Assembly (NCBI GenBank): GCA_019423795.1
Contig: JAHZAT010000105.1
Coordinates: forward strand, 1 to 7,552
From: Clostridiales bacterium
Lineage (GTDB): Bacteria > Bacillota > Clostridia > Lachnospirales > Lachnospiraceae
Length of the DNA: 7,552 bases
Reading direction: 5' to 3'
A model generated the notes under the pieces. It searched no databases. It had not been told where the DNA came from and saw only the letters and a program-made list of their open reading frames with translations. Position numbers and translations under genes: made by a program. Positions 1-6,742 of the stretch are shown here, one piece after another (position 1 is the stretch's first letter; each line of letters begins with the position of its first letter).

Positions 1-100
1 TCGCTTTTCCAACGTAAATGATCTCATCTTTGCTATTATGCATCAAATAAACTCCAGGCTTTGCCGGAAGCTTCTTTAATTCCTGCTGAATGTCAAACAT
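1..100 (-). CDS. uvrC: UvrABC system protein C, N-terminal fragment (runs off left edge)
   Basis: Only the first 33 codons are inside the window. The peptide begins MFDIQQELKKLP and contains GVY at residues 16-18 and IYVGKA at 28-33, the two halves of the GIY-YIG endonuclease signature in the usual UvrC N-terminal position. In the family this domain makes the 3' incision during nucleotide excision repair, acting with UvrA and UvrB on damaged DNA. The start is supported by a strong Shine-Dalgarno GGAGGGA at 106-112, five bases upstream of ATG (98-100). The catalytic residues further on, the UvrB-binding region and the C-terminal nuclease domain lie outside the window. Upstream is nearly 800 bp of repeat-rich DNA, so the gene probably has its own promoter rather than reading through from nrdDG. 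Confidence 0.9.
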   Translation of the reverse strand, partial: MFDIQQELKKLPAKPGVYLMHNSKDEIIYVGKA

Positions 101-158
101 GAACTTCCCTCCATCTTTATTCTGTATATTTTATGGCTGCAAAATACACTTATCTTTA

Positions 159-167
159 ATCATAGCA
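159..167 (-). promoter_or_regulatory. Candidate extended -10 promoter for uvrC
   Basis: On the minus strand this reads TGCTATGAT, an extended -10 (TGn plus a hexamer matching TATAAT at 5 of 6). No good -35 lies at the expected distance; there is only a T-run near 181-187. It sits about 60 bp upstream of the uvrC start in AT-rich DNA. The rest of 101-269 shows no gene and no other clear signal. This is motif matching only. Confidence 0.35.
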
Positions 168-269
168 TAAATTTATAGGCAAAAAAAGTATCGATTTGAA
201 GTGTACATGTATGTGACGGAAATAAAAGAAAAACAAATATTTCAAAGAATCCGGTGGCAACTCCGCATT

Positions 270-487
270 TTTAGCAAGTAGTTTGATGAACTGAAGTTAT
301 TGGTGGAATATTATAAAAATGGTTATATGTCTGCGACGCGCTCTCGCTCGACTCACTACGCAGCTGTACTAAGCTCCTGAATGATCTTACGATCATCCAC
401 TCGCTAAGTGCAGGCGTGTTCCTACGGTCGCCGACATATAACCATTTTTATAATATTCAATAATTTCAGTTATCGAAACCACTGGTA
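270..487. repeat. Palindromic element A: 26-bp perfect inverted repeat within a longer imperfect palindrome
   Basis: Positions 306-331 and 433-458 are perfect reverse complements (26 bp). After one mismatch the stem continues inward for five more pairs (333-337 GCGAC with 427-431 GTCGC). It also continues outward, with a four-base bulge and scattered mismatches, from about 270-305 against 459-487. The ~90-nt loop is GC-richer than the arms and holds two small hairpins: 381-396 (ATGATC, loop TTAC, GATCAT) and 398-410 (CACT, loop, AGTG). A folded form would be one long stem capped by a branched loop. This is the architecture of a MITE-like or other short palindromic intergenic repeat; I cannot assign a family. 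The right outer arm resembles the last bases of the window, which suggests a multicopy element. Confidence 0.8.
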
Positions 488-576
488 GGTGTGTATGTTT
501 TACTGTATTGGTATTTATAATAAACACTGTCAGTCACTACAAAAATTAAAAACCGATAACACTCAACATACACACC
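488..576. repeat. Imperfect hairpin B bounded by 12-bp inverted repeats
   Basis: GGTGTGTATGTT at 488-499 is the exact reverse complement of AACATACACACC at 565-576. The stem continues inward imperfectly: 501-518 shares a GGT-TTTA pattern with the complement of 547-560. The sequence directly abuts palindrome A on the left and lies 20 bp from repeat pair C on the right, so the 12-mers may be the shared ends of the flanking repeats rather than ends of a separate element. The same 12-mer occurs again at 7521-7532. No coding potential is evident. Confidence 0.6.
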
Positions 577-595
577 CACTCAAATTTTCCAATCT

Positions 596-881
596 TGTAA
601 TTGTCCACTCTATAGACTTCAGGTATATGATAAAAAATAAATAAGCGTCTGAAAAAGCAGCATTAGAATTTTGCCACGTTTTTTACGGATTCGCAGCTGG
701 CTTGGTGCGATGTTTGAGCCTCTAAAAATTTCTGATTTGAATACCCTTGAAGGCGAGTTTCGCAAGGAAAGCCAGCGAATCAGCGATCTGTAAAAAACGT
801 GAGCAAAATTCTCTAGCTGCTTTTTCAGACGATTATTTATTTTTTATCATATACTCGAAATCTACAGTTGGCCAACTTACA
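596..881. repeat. Inverted pair C: two diverged copies of a ~90-bp repeat unit
   Basis: The left arm (about 596-690) and right arm (about 785-881) are reverse complements with few differences. Identical blocks are 623-644, 646-661, 665-674 and 675-686 of the left arm, paired with the stretch from 854 back to 790. One base is missing from the left arm near 674. Similarity continues at lower identity outward to 596/881 and inward, around GATTCGC and GGCTT, towards 719/752. The result is a ~286-bp imperfect palindrome directly downstream of nrdG. In matched frames both arms encode a similar short peptide (SDAYLFFIIYLKS and SDDYLFFIIYSKS), but the left copy is frame-disrupted. I read this as two decayed copies of a dispersed repeat. 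It could act as an RNA hairpin at the 3' end of the nrdDG message, although no classical stem plus U-run terminator is present. Confidence 0.75.
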
Positions 882-884
882 AAT

Positions 885-1376
885 TTAAAATTCACACAAC
901 ACTATTTCTTTTCGTCTCAATGTTTCCTGCACATCGATAACTCTCTGATTCCGACTCCCCTTCCAATGAAGTTTTCCATCAAATTCTTCCTGTACAAAAG
1001 GTCCATCTACGATCACATCGCAATATTTCACAACATCCAGTGTCTTGATCTCATCCCAGCAGAATCCTGTATACAGCCAGATTGTCTTATTTGGAAATGT
1101 TTCTTTGATCTCTTTTGCCAGAACTGCAACTTCTACATGATTTGCAGGGTGAAGTGGATCTCCTCCGCTAAATGTGACACCTGAGATATAGTCTGGTTTG
1201 ATCGCTTCAAATAATTCTTCTTTTGCTGCATCATCAAATGGAATTCCCCCTTCGATATCCCATGTGACTGGATTGTGGCAGCCTTTGCATTTGTGGGTGC
1301 ATCCTGCAACCCATAGGACGGCTCGCAGACCGTCCCCATTTAGCATATCATCTTTCGTAATATTATGGTAACGCAT
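885..1376 (-). CDS. nrdG: Anaerobic ribonucleoside-triphosphate reductase activating protein (163 aa)
   Basis: This radical-SAM activase uses a [4Fe-4S] cluster and S-adenosylmethionine to generate the glycyl radical on NrdD. The cluster motif CX3CX2C is at C26, C30 and C33 (GCTHKCKGCHNP), followed by the glycine-rich SAM-binding segment TFSGGDPL at 68-75. Length and layout match NrdG. The open frame extends 14 codons further upstream, but those codons overlap nrdD. The internal ATG at 1374-1376 gives the usual N-terminus MRYHNITKDDMLNGDGLR, one base after the nrdD stop, so I use it. The nearest Shine-Dalgarno-like purines (GAAAGGAAA) lie inside the nrdD 3' end about 12 bases upstream, so translation is probably coupled to nrdD. 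The gene is the second of a nrdD-nrdG operon and ends beside repeat pair C. Confidence 0.95.
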   Translation of the reverse strand: MRYHNITKDDMLNGDGLRAVLWVAGCTHKCKGCHNPVTWDIEGGIPFDDAAKEELFEAIKPDYISGVTFSGGDPLHPANHVEVAVLAKEIKETFPNKTIWLYTGFCWDEIKTLDVVKYCDVIVDGPFVQEEFDGKLHWKGSRNQRVIDVQETLRRKEIVLCEF

Positions 1377-1377
1377 T

Positions 1378-3498
1378 TTACATGGATTTCCTTTCCGCAA
1401 TTTCTGCCATTTTGGCATCGTTAAGTCTTGTATCCCCTTTAACTCTGGAATAAGAGAGATATCCGTTCATACGGTCGATCTTTGTGAGATTTTTACTTCC
1501 GCATACCGGGCACACATCCATCTCTAATTCTTCGTGTCCACAGTCATCACAGTATGCTAAAGACAGGTTAACTCCTTCATAGAATCCTTTATCCATCGCT
1601 CTTCTTACTAATGTTTTCACCGCTTCTTTGTTATAGTTGATCGGATATTTTACATACTGGATCTTTCCACCATTGCATAATTCCCAGAAACGTCCTTCAA
1701 GATCTTGTTTCTCGATCGGTGTGATGTCTTCTGTGACATGGCAGTGGAAGGAATTGCTCACGTATTCTCTGTCAGATACATTTTCAATAACACCGTATTT
1801 CTTACGGAACTGTTTTACCTGAAGACCGCATAAGTTTTCTGCTGGTGTTCCATAGATCGCATATAGATTTCCGTCTTCTTTCTTAAATTTTTCTACCTGT
1901 TCATTAATATAGCGTAATGTTTCTAATGCAAACTCACCATCTTCTGCCAGAGACTTATGGTTGTATAACTGCTGTAATTCATTCAACGCTGTGATTCCAA
2001 AGGAAGCTGTTGCACTCTTTAAGATTGGTTTGATCTTATCATGAATTCCCAGATGTCCACCTAAGAATCCCCCTTCACAATATGCCAACGGATTCGTAGA
2101 GGCTTTCATTTCTCCTAAATATTCATAAGTCCTGATATGTAATTCACGGATCAGATTCAGATAATAATCTAATACTTCATGGAAATCTTTACCTTCCTGT
2201 TTTGATTTTGCATAGATCATTGGCAAATGAAGGCTGACTGCGCCGATGTTAAATCTTCCAACAAAAATCGGCTCATCTTTTTCATCTGCCGGCTTCATAC
2301 CGCCTTCTTTATACCATGGAGATAAGAAAGCACGGCATCCCATCGGACTGATGATCTTTCCGTATTTCTTGTACATGCTTGCGATATATCCCTCTCCTGT
2401 TAAAGATAACCAGTCTGGATACATGGTCTGTCTGGAGCAGCGGATTCCTGCTTCAAATACATCTTCCAGCTCACATCCCGCTCCATGAAGATTCTTGTCA
2501 TATAAGAATACAAGTTTTGGGAATAACACAGGCTTCTTGTGTCCTTCTTTTCCCTGTCCTCTTCTTCTAACGTCTAACATGGAGATCGTTGCCATCTTGG
2601 CAAATCTTCCAGTTCCTGTTCCTGCTGTCATTGTGATAAATGGATAGTCTCCACGGCTTGATGATACACTGTTAAACTTGTACTCTAATCCCTGGAACCC
2701 TTGTTCAAATTCACGTTTGACATCTTTCATCGCTTCTTCTTCTGCGCGTTCTCTGGATAATCCAAGTCCTTCGTATCGTTCGATTCCTGCTTCATAGGAT
2801 TTCTCGGCATATGGTTCTAAGATCAGTTCGATATTCGGTACCGTAAATCCACCATACTGCTGGCTTGCAGCGCTTAATACGATATCTCCGATCACATCAA
2901 AGGCAACATCTAATGTCTTTGGTTCGTTGTACCAGAGATTTCCCATCTCAAATCCGCCTTTTAGCACTTCCTGTACATTAAACAGACAGCAGTTCATCGT
3001 ATCACGGCGGGCAGACATATCGTGAATATAAATATATCCGTCACGGCATGCCTGTATTTCTTCCGTTGTCATGAAAAATTTCTGATAGAGTTCTTTATTT
3101 AATTCATTAAAGATCAGGCTTCGTTTGGTAGAAACCAGTGCACTGTCTGTGTTGCTGTTTTCCTTATCCCCAATGTACATGATAGACTGGCTCTTCTTGT
3201 ATACTTCATCTAACATCTGTACAAAATCCTGCTTATAGTTACGGTAATCTCTGTAGCTCTTTGCTACCAGTGGATTGGTCTGTTCTAATGCACCTTCGAC
3301 CACATTATGCATATCCGAAATCGTAACTTCCTTCTTGCGCATCTGCTCCACTTTTTCCGTGACAAAGTTGCAGATAAAATCAAGTTCTTCCTCTGTAAAT
3401 GTTACCAGTGCACGATATGCTGATTTATTCACTGCCACTACGACTTTTTGTACATTAAATTCTTCTTTTGTTCCGTCTTTTTTAATTACCTTGATCAT
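1378..3498 (-). CDS. nrdD: Anaerobic (class III) ribonucleoside-triphosphate reductase, 706 aa
   Basis: It reduces ribonucleoside triphosphates to dNTPs in the cytoplasm by glycyl-radical chemistry and works only without oxygen. Residues 1 to about 95 form an ATP-cone (MIKVIKKDGTKEEFNVQKV), the allosteric site that senses ATP/dATP. The catalytic barrel follows. C170 (in HDMSARRDTMNC) and C354 (in CSRQTMYPD) correspond by position to the substrate-site cysteines of the family, with C354 the probable thiyl-radical residue. Near the C-terminus a zinc site uses C650, C653, C663 and C666. The glycyl radical is expected at G679 in RMNGYL. No key residue is missing and the length is normal. The ATG is preceded by AAGGGAGAA at 3503-3511. 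The downstream nrdG starts one base after the stop, which fits activase and substrate being made together. Confidence 0.97.
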   Translation of the reverse strand: MIKVIKKDGTKEEFNVQKVVVAVNKSAYRALVTFTEEELDFICNFVTEKVEQMRKKEVTISDMHNVVEGALEQTNPLVAKSYRDYRNYKQDFVQMLDEVYKKSQSIMYIGDKENSNTDSALVSTKRSLIFNELNKELYQKFFMTTEEIQACRDGYIYIHDMSARRDTMNCCLFNVQEVLKGGFEMGNLWYNEPKTLDVAFDVIGDIVLSAASQQYGGFTVPNIELILEPYAEKSYEAGIERYEGLGLSRERAEEEAMKDVKREFEQGFQGLEYKFNSVSSSRGDYPFITMTAGTGTGRFAKMATISMLDVRRRGQGKEGHKKPVLFPKLVFLYDKNLHGAGCELEDVFEAGIRCSRQTMYPDWLSLTGEGYIASMYKKYGKIISPMGCRAFLSPWYKEGGMKPADEKDEPIFVGRFNIGAVSLHLPMIYAKSKQEGKDFHEVLDYYLNLIRELHIRTYEYLGEMKASTNPLAYCEGGFLGGHLGIHDKIKPILKSATASFGITALNELQQLYNHKSLAEDGEFALETLRYINEQVEKFKKEDGNLYAIYGTPAENLCGLQVKQFRKKYGVIENVSDREYVSNSFHCHVTEDITPIEKQDLEGRFWELCNGGKIQYVKYPINYNKEAVKTLVRRAMDKGFYEGVNLSLAYCDDCGHEELEMDVCPVCGSKNLTKIDRMNGYLSYSRVKGDTRLNDAKMAEIAERKSM

Positions 3499-3537
3499 AA
3501 TTCTCCCTTCTCTATCAGATTCTCTTATCTTTCACTC

Positions 3538-3543
3538 ATTATA
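3538..3543 (-). promoter_or_regulatory. Alternative -10 element for nrdDG
   Basis: The minus strand reads a perfect TATAAT here, 39 bases upstream of the nrdD start, but no convincing -35 lies 16-18 bases further upstream. The NrdR-like palindrome at 3548-3563 would sit in its spacer. I consider it less likely than the promoter at 3603-3631, though either position would place the boxes over promoter DNA. Confidence 0.3.
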
Positions 3544-3547
3544 TTGT

Positions 3548-3563
3548 ATACTAGATGTAGTAT
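3548..3563. promoter_or_regulatory. NrdR-box-like palindrome, proximal copy
   Basis: ATACTAGATGTAGTAT has 6-bp perfect half-sites (ATACTA and TAGTAT) around four bases. It matches 12 of 16 positions of the NrdR-box consensus as I remember it (ACACWATATATWGTGT). Its centre is 30 bp, about three helical turns, from the distal box, which is the phased tandem arrangement known for NrdR operators. A BlaI/MecI-type operator is an alternative reading of this half-site, but the neighbouring nrdDG operon favours NrdR. Confidence 0.5.
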
Positions 3564-3577
3564 TTTATTTTTCTTTT

Positions 3578-3593
3578 ACACACTAGATAGTGT
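3578..3593. promoter_or_regulatory. NrdR-box-like palindrome, distal copy
   Basis: ACACACTAGATAGTGT matches 14 of 16 positions of the remembered NrdR-box consensus and contains the perfect 14-bp palindrome ACACTAGATAGTGT (3580-3593). It lies just downstream of the candidate -10 at 3603-3608, over the expected transcription start of nrdDG, where bound NrdR would block initiation. NrdR is the widespread ATP-cone repressor of ribonucleotide reductase genes; its own gene is not in this window. Confidence 0.6.
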
Positions 3594-3602
3594 AGCTTTT
3601 CA

Positions 3603-3631
3603 AGTTTAACACCGCTATCTGGTAAAGTCAA
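3603..3631 (-). promoter_or_regulatory. Candidate sigma-A promoter of nrdDG
   Basis: On the minus strand TTGACT (3626-3631) and TAAACT (3603-3608) are separated by exactly 17 bases. This gives a -35 matching 5 of 6 and a -10 matching 4 of 6. Transcription would start near 3596, leaving a leader of about 100 nt that contains both NrdR-like boxes and the nrdD ribosome binding site. The promoter lies just past the gerC stop codon, so nrdDG can be expressed independently of the sporulation-controlled ger operon. Confidence 0.5.
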
Positions 3632-3655
3632 TGTTAACTTTTTATCTCTTTCCCT

Positions 3656-4171
3656 TTATCTGTAAATCCTTCCAAGAGTAAGATTCTTACTATCCTTTAT
3701 TTCCAGTTTTTTTGACAGATATTCTCCGAATGAGATCGACAATTTGTCTTCTTTTTTAAAAATATCAGAAAGATTGCGATCTGTTTTTAATACATAAACA
3801 GACTTCGCGATCTGAGGTTCATTTACTAATTCTTTTATGATCTTTTCATCTTTTTTTCCATTTGCAAAAAGCACGACTTTTAGATGTCCAAAATTTAACT
3901 GCTGACTTTTATATTGTTTCCATTTCTTATTTGCATCTTTTAAGGACGTTGCCAAAAATGTCACCGACCTTGATGGTATTTTTGTTCCAGAATCACTCTG
4001 TGCCTTGTCGAAATCCGCATACGAATAACGAACCAATACTTTCTTTTCATTGAGCCGTTCAAATCCCATCGCCAACACAAACCTATGATCTTCCACATCT
4101 TGTTGTTTGCTGCATCCTTGTATGCAAAATGCAATTAGCAGCACCAAAAGATACCCTCTATATTTTTTCAT
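3656..4171 (-). CDS. gerC: Spore germinant receptor subunit C, short Ger(x)C-family lipoprotein (171 aa)
   Basis: The N-terminus is a lipoprotein signal: two lysines, a hydrophobic run at residues 7-17, and the lipobox IQGC with C20 as the lipidated cysteine. The mature part matches the N-terminal domain of Ger(x)C proteins: VEDHRFVLAMGFE near 26-38, then QQLNFGHLKVVLF near 90-102 and LTLGRIYR at the very end. GerC-type subunits sit on the outer face of the spore inner membrane with the A and B subunits and are needed for response to germinants. The family normally has about 350-400 residues, so the C-terminal domain is absent. The same frame stays open for 34 codons beyond the TAA (3656-3658), which could be a decayed continuation. 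The start overlaps the gerB end by 14 bp. A functional short form or a truncated pseudogene are both possible. The symbol is generic for the receptor class. Confidence 0.82.
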   Translation of the reverse strand: MKKYRGYLLVLLIAFCIQGCSKQQDVEDHRFVLAMGFERLNEKKVLVRYSYADFDKAQSDSGTKIPSRSVTFLATSLKDANKKWKQYKSQQLNFGHLKVVLFANGKKDEKIIKELVNEPQIAKSVYVLKTDRNLSDIFKKEDKLSISFGEYLSKKLEIKDSKNLTLGRIYR

Positions 4172-5213
4172 CTTTCTGTTCCTTTCTCCACATCAGAAAT
4201 AAAATAAGTGGAAAAAACAATCCGATCACCAGATTCCCATAGATAAAAACAAAAAAATACTGTCTGATCCATGTTGCAAATGTTGTCATGATCCATGGAC
4301 TTATGACGTAAATTCCACCATATGACAAACTCAATCCCACGATCCTTCCTTTTGAAAATGCATGTTTGATACTTTCATTTCCATAAAATAAGTAACCGCT
4401 GAATACGCAAAAGACACCTACGATCCAAAATGCGATCAAAAAAAGATCCAGTCTTGCCATGATCCCTCCTGGCATTGCCACTCCCTGTGCCATAGACATC
4501 ACAGGTTCTGGATCGACCATCGTAAGCTTCTTTCCAAGGGAACCTACAGTACTTGCAAACACCCCAAGAAAAAGGATCATCAAACCTGCAAATGATCGCA
4601 TCCTGATCGGTCCATCTTTCATATCTCCACGGTAAAACCACACGAACTCGATCGGATGCATCAGCGCAAATACAAGAATACTTCCATTGAGCATCTCTCT
4701 GCCACACCAACTCCTGACTGCTAACTCATCCCATGAAAGATTTGCCATACTCAAGATCAGTACGAAGATCAGCGGTAGCAATACAAACCAAAAAATTCCT
4801 TCCATTACTCTGCCTCTTTTTGTTAAACCTCCCTGATTTATCAGATAAGCCAGAAGAAGCAATGGAAATCCAATAAAAAATGTTGATTTGTCTGGAAGAA
4901 GATATTTTTTTGTAAGAGACAAAATACATAAATAAAAAAAAGCTCCATTCAGCAGAAATCTTACATAATAAATGATGGCTGCAAAACGATATCTTTTTAG
5001 TACATTTTCAATAGAAACCCCTCTTGCTGCATGATCTACGATCCACAAATAAATTCCTGCCATCACACTTGCCATGACCACCACAACAATTCCTGAATGA
5101 TATGATTTTTGTAGTGCGATCTGTGGAAGAAACATTGCAGCTGCCGAAAATATTTCAAGGATCATGATCCGATTCCCCTGTCTTGCCGTGATCATCTGCG
5201 AACTATTTTTCAT
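4158..5213 (-). CDS. gerB: Spore germinant receptor subunit B, GerAB/endospore permease family (351 aa)
   Basis: This is an integral membrane protein of the amino acid/polyamine/organocation transporter superfamily, spore germination branch. About ten hydrophobic segments can be picked out, roughly at residues 15-33, 40-60, 77-99, 111-126, 136-156, 177-194, 208-225, 254-276, 291-312 and 321-342. The segment GGLTKRGRVMEG leading into FVLLPLIFVL near 128-153 is typical of the family. In known receptors this subunit binds the small-molecule germinant; which one cannot be told from sequence. Length is normal. The start overlaps the gerA stop by 11 bp and has a strong AAGGAGG at 5220-5226, six bases before ATG. 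Overlap at both ends implies translationally coupled production of the three subunits. Confidence 0.92.
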   Translation of the reverse strand: MKNSSQMITARQGNRIMILEIFSAAAMFLPQIALQKSYHSGIVVVVMASVMAGIYLWIVDHAARGVSIENVLKRYRFAAIIYYVRFLLNGAFFYLCILSLTKKYLLPDKSTFFIGFPLLLLAYLINQGGLTKRGRVMEGIFWFVLLPLIFVLILSMANLSWDELAVRSWCGREMLNGSILVFALMHPIEFVWFYRGDMKDGPIRMRSFAGLMILFLGVFASTVGSLGKKLTMVDPEPVMSMAQGVAMPGGIMARLDLFLIAFWIVGVFCVFSGYLFYGNESIKHAFSKGRIVGLSLSYGGIYVISPWIMTTFATWIRQYFFVFIYGNLVIGLFFPLILFLMWRKEQKDEKI

Positions 5214-6714
5214 CCTCGTCCTCCTTCTGCCTTACCCTCGCCCCTTCTTTTGTGAATTCTGGACGGTATTTCATCCGCTTTAGTGGATAACGAACCATAA
5301 AATCCTGAAATGCTGTGGATAATCTTCCTCTTTCTTCAACCATTGGATGTGCATATGGAACTCCATAATTTTCCAGATAAAATAAATGGATAAATATCGC
5401 AAGGAATCCTAAAAAGAATCCATATAATCCCCAAAAGGCACACAGAATGATCAGAAAAAACTTCATCAGACGAAACGCACTGGTGAATAACTCATTCGGA
5501 ATCGAAAATGTAGCGATCGCAGTCAATGCCACCACGATCACTACGATCGTACTGACAAGATGTGCATCAACTGCTGCCTGTCCAACGATCAGACCGCCAA
5601 CAACACCCATCGTTCCTCCGAGCTGTCCCGGAAGTCTGATCCCTGCTTCTCTTAATAACTCAAACGATAATTCCATCAGCAGTACCTCCACGATCACCGG
5701 AAATGGAACTCCTTCTCTCGCCGAGATCAACGCCAGCAAAAAAGGCGTTGGCAACACCTCCGGATGAAATCCTGCAATTGCCACATAAAATCCAGGAAGC
5801 CCTATGGAAATGATCGCTGCCACATACCGTAAGATTCTTACGAATGTCGTAATTTCCCAACGATTATAATAATCATCACTTGCCTGAAAGAACACATTGA
5901 ATGTTACGGGCAACAATAAAACCATTGGCGAATTATCAAGAACAACTGCAATCCGGCCCTCCATGATACTACTCGCAACCTTATCCGGCCGCTGCGTCAG
6001 CTGATATAACGGAAATGGAGTTTTACTGTCTTTTTCCAGATATTGCTGTAACATTCCATTATCAAAAATTCCATCGACACAGATCTTATCCATCTGTTTC
6101 TGAATTTTATTTAAAATGTCCTTCTGTACCAGATCCTCAATATACATCAATGCATAATCCGTTTTACTTCTCGTTCCAATCTGCTTCTGGATCACTTTTA
6201 ACCTTGTATCCCGAATTCTCCTTCGGATCAGTGCCGTATTCGTCCTCAAACTCTCCGTAAAACTATCCTTCGGTCCAACAATCGCCACTTCCTGATCGGC
6301 ATTTTGCACCCCTCTTGTCGGAAATGATTTGCTGGAAAATAAAATGGCTCTTGCTTCTCCATCCAGAAATAAGACTGTGTTGCCAGATAAAATTGCCGTC
6401 ATGGCATCTTCCATTGTATCGATCCATTTCCAGTCTGCAGATTCAATGACATATTGGTTAATTGCAGTTCTTTCCTGTGGAAAAGAATCCTGAAGCAACG
6501 GTCTGATGACAGATTCCTGAAGCATTTCTGTATTTACTAAACCGTCCATGTATACAATATATATGCTGATTTCGTGATCGATTCCGATTTTGAATTGTTT
6601 TTGTACCAGGTCATTGCAGTCTTGCATGACTTTGGTTGTGTATTTTATGTTTTGTTGGATGTGTGGGGAGATGGTGCCTTTTAGGTTGTGAGTTCTTGTG
6701 TGGAAGTGGTCCAT
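5203..6714 (-). CDS. gerA: Spore germinant receptor subunit A, GerA family (503 aa)
   Basis: The first ~285 residues form the soluble N-terminal domain of GerA proteins, including the conserved block GPKDSFTESLRTNTALIRRRI at about 147-167. The membrane domain follows, with hydrophobic segments near 293-315, 324-331, 338-354, 370-404 and 415-447. It includes the signature region GIRLPGQLGG then VVGGLIVGQAAV around 358-382, and a basic C-terminal tail. A-type subunits assemble in the spore inner membrane, and recent work on B. subtilis GerAA supports a germinant-gated ion channel role. The length is in the usual range. The ATG (6712-6714) has GAGG at 6725-6728 ten bases upstream. It is the first gene of the operon, and a sigma-G-type promoter lies just upstream, consistent with expression in the forespore. 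No damaged motif is visible. Confidence 0.94.
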   Translation of the reverse strand: MDHFHTRTHNLKGTISPHIQQNIKYTTKVMQDCNDLVQKQFKIGIDHEISIYIVYMDGLVNTEMLQESVIRPLLQDSFPQERTAINQYVIESADWKWIDTMEDAMTAILSGNTVLFLDGEARAILFSSKSFPTRGVQNADQEVAIVGPKDSFTESLRTNTALIRRRIRDTRLKVIQKQIGTRSKTDYALMYIEDLVQKDILNKIQKQMDKICVDGIFDNGMLQQYLEKDSKTPFPLYQLTQRPDKVASSIMEGRIAVVLDNSPMVLLLPVTFNVFFQASDDYYNRWEITTFVRILRYVAAIISIGLPGFYVAIAGFHPEVLPTPFLLALISAREGVPFPVIVEVLLMELSFELLREAGIRLPGQLGGTMGVVGGLIVGQAAVDAHLVSTIVVIVVALTAIATFSIPNELFTSAFRLMKFFLIILCAFWGLYGFFLGFLAIFIHLFYLENYGVPYAHPMVEERGRLSTAFQDFMVRYPLKRMKYRPEFTKEGARVRQKEDEDEK

Positions 6715-6742
6715 GGGGTTTTTTCCTCTTTTCTTTTTTGGA

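Noticed and set aside
270..440. Short minus-strand open frames through palindrome A, including one starting MSATVGTRLHLASG
   Set aside because: They run through the stem and loop of a palindrome, lack ribosome binding sites and look like by-products of the repeat.
596..884. Rho-independent terminator after nrdG
   Set aside because: The palindrome is long and imperfect with a large loop and no stem followed directly by a U-run, so I list it only as a repeat.
101..884. CRISPR array or attachment site in the repeat-rich spacer
   Set aside because: The repeats are inverted and of different kinds, with no regularly spaced direct repeats, and no integrase or tRNA gene is nearby.
747..1184. Plus-strand open frame of 145 codons
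   Set aside because: Its first part is the right arm of repeat pair C and the rest is antisense to nrdG. It has no clear ribosome binding site, and its low-complexity residues fit a shadow of the other strand.
1377..1418. Upstream in-frame ATG of nrdG at 1418, giving 177 aa
   Set aside because: The extra 14 residues overlap the nrdD coding end and do not belong to the usual NrdG N-terminus, which starts at MRYHNITKDDM.
4375..4929. Minus-strand frames of 111 and 67 codons inside gerB
   Set aside because: They are alternative-frame shadows of a gene with clear family features and ten membrane segments.
5447..5767. Plus-strand frame of 106 codons inside gerA
   Set aside because: It is antisense to the conserved GerA membrane domain, and its threonine/proline-rich composition follows from that sequence.
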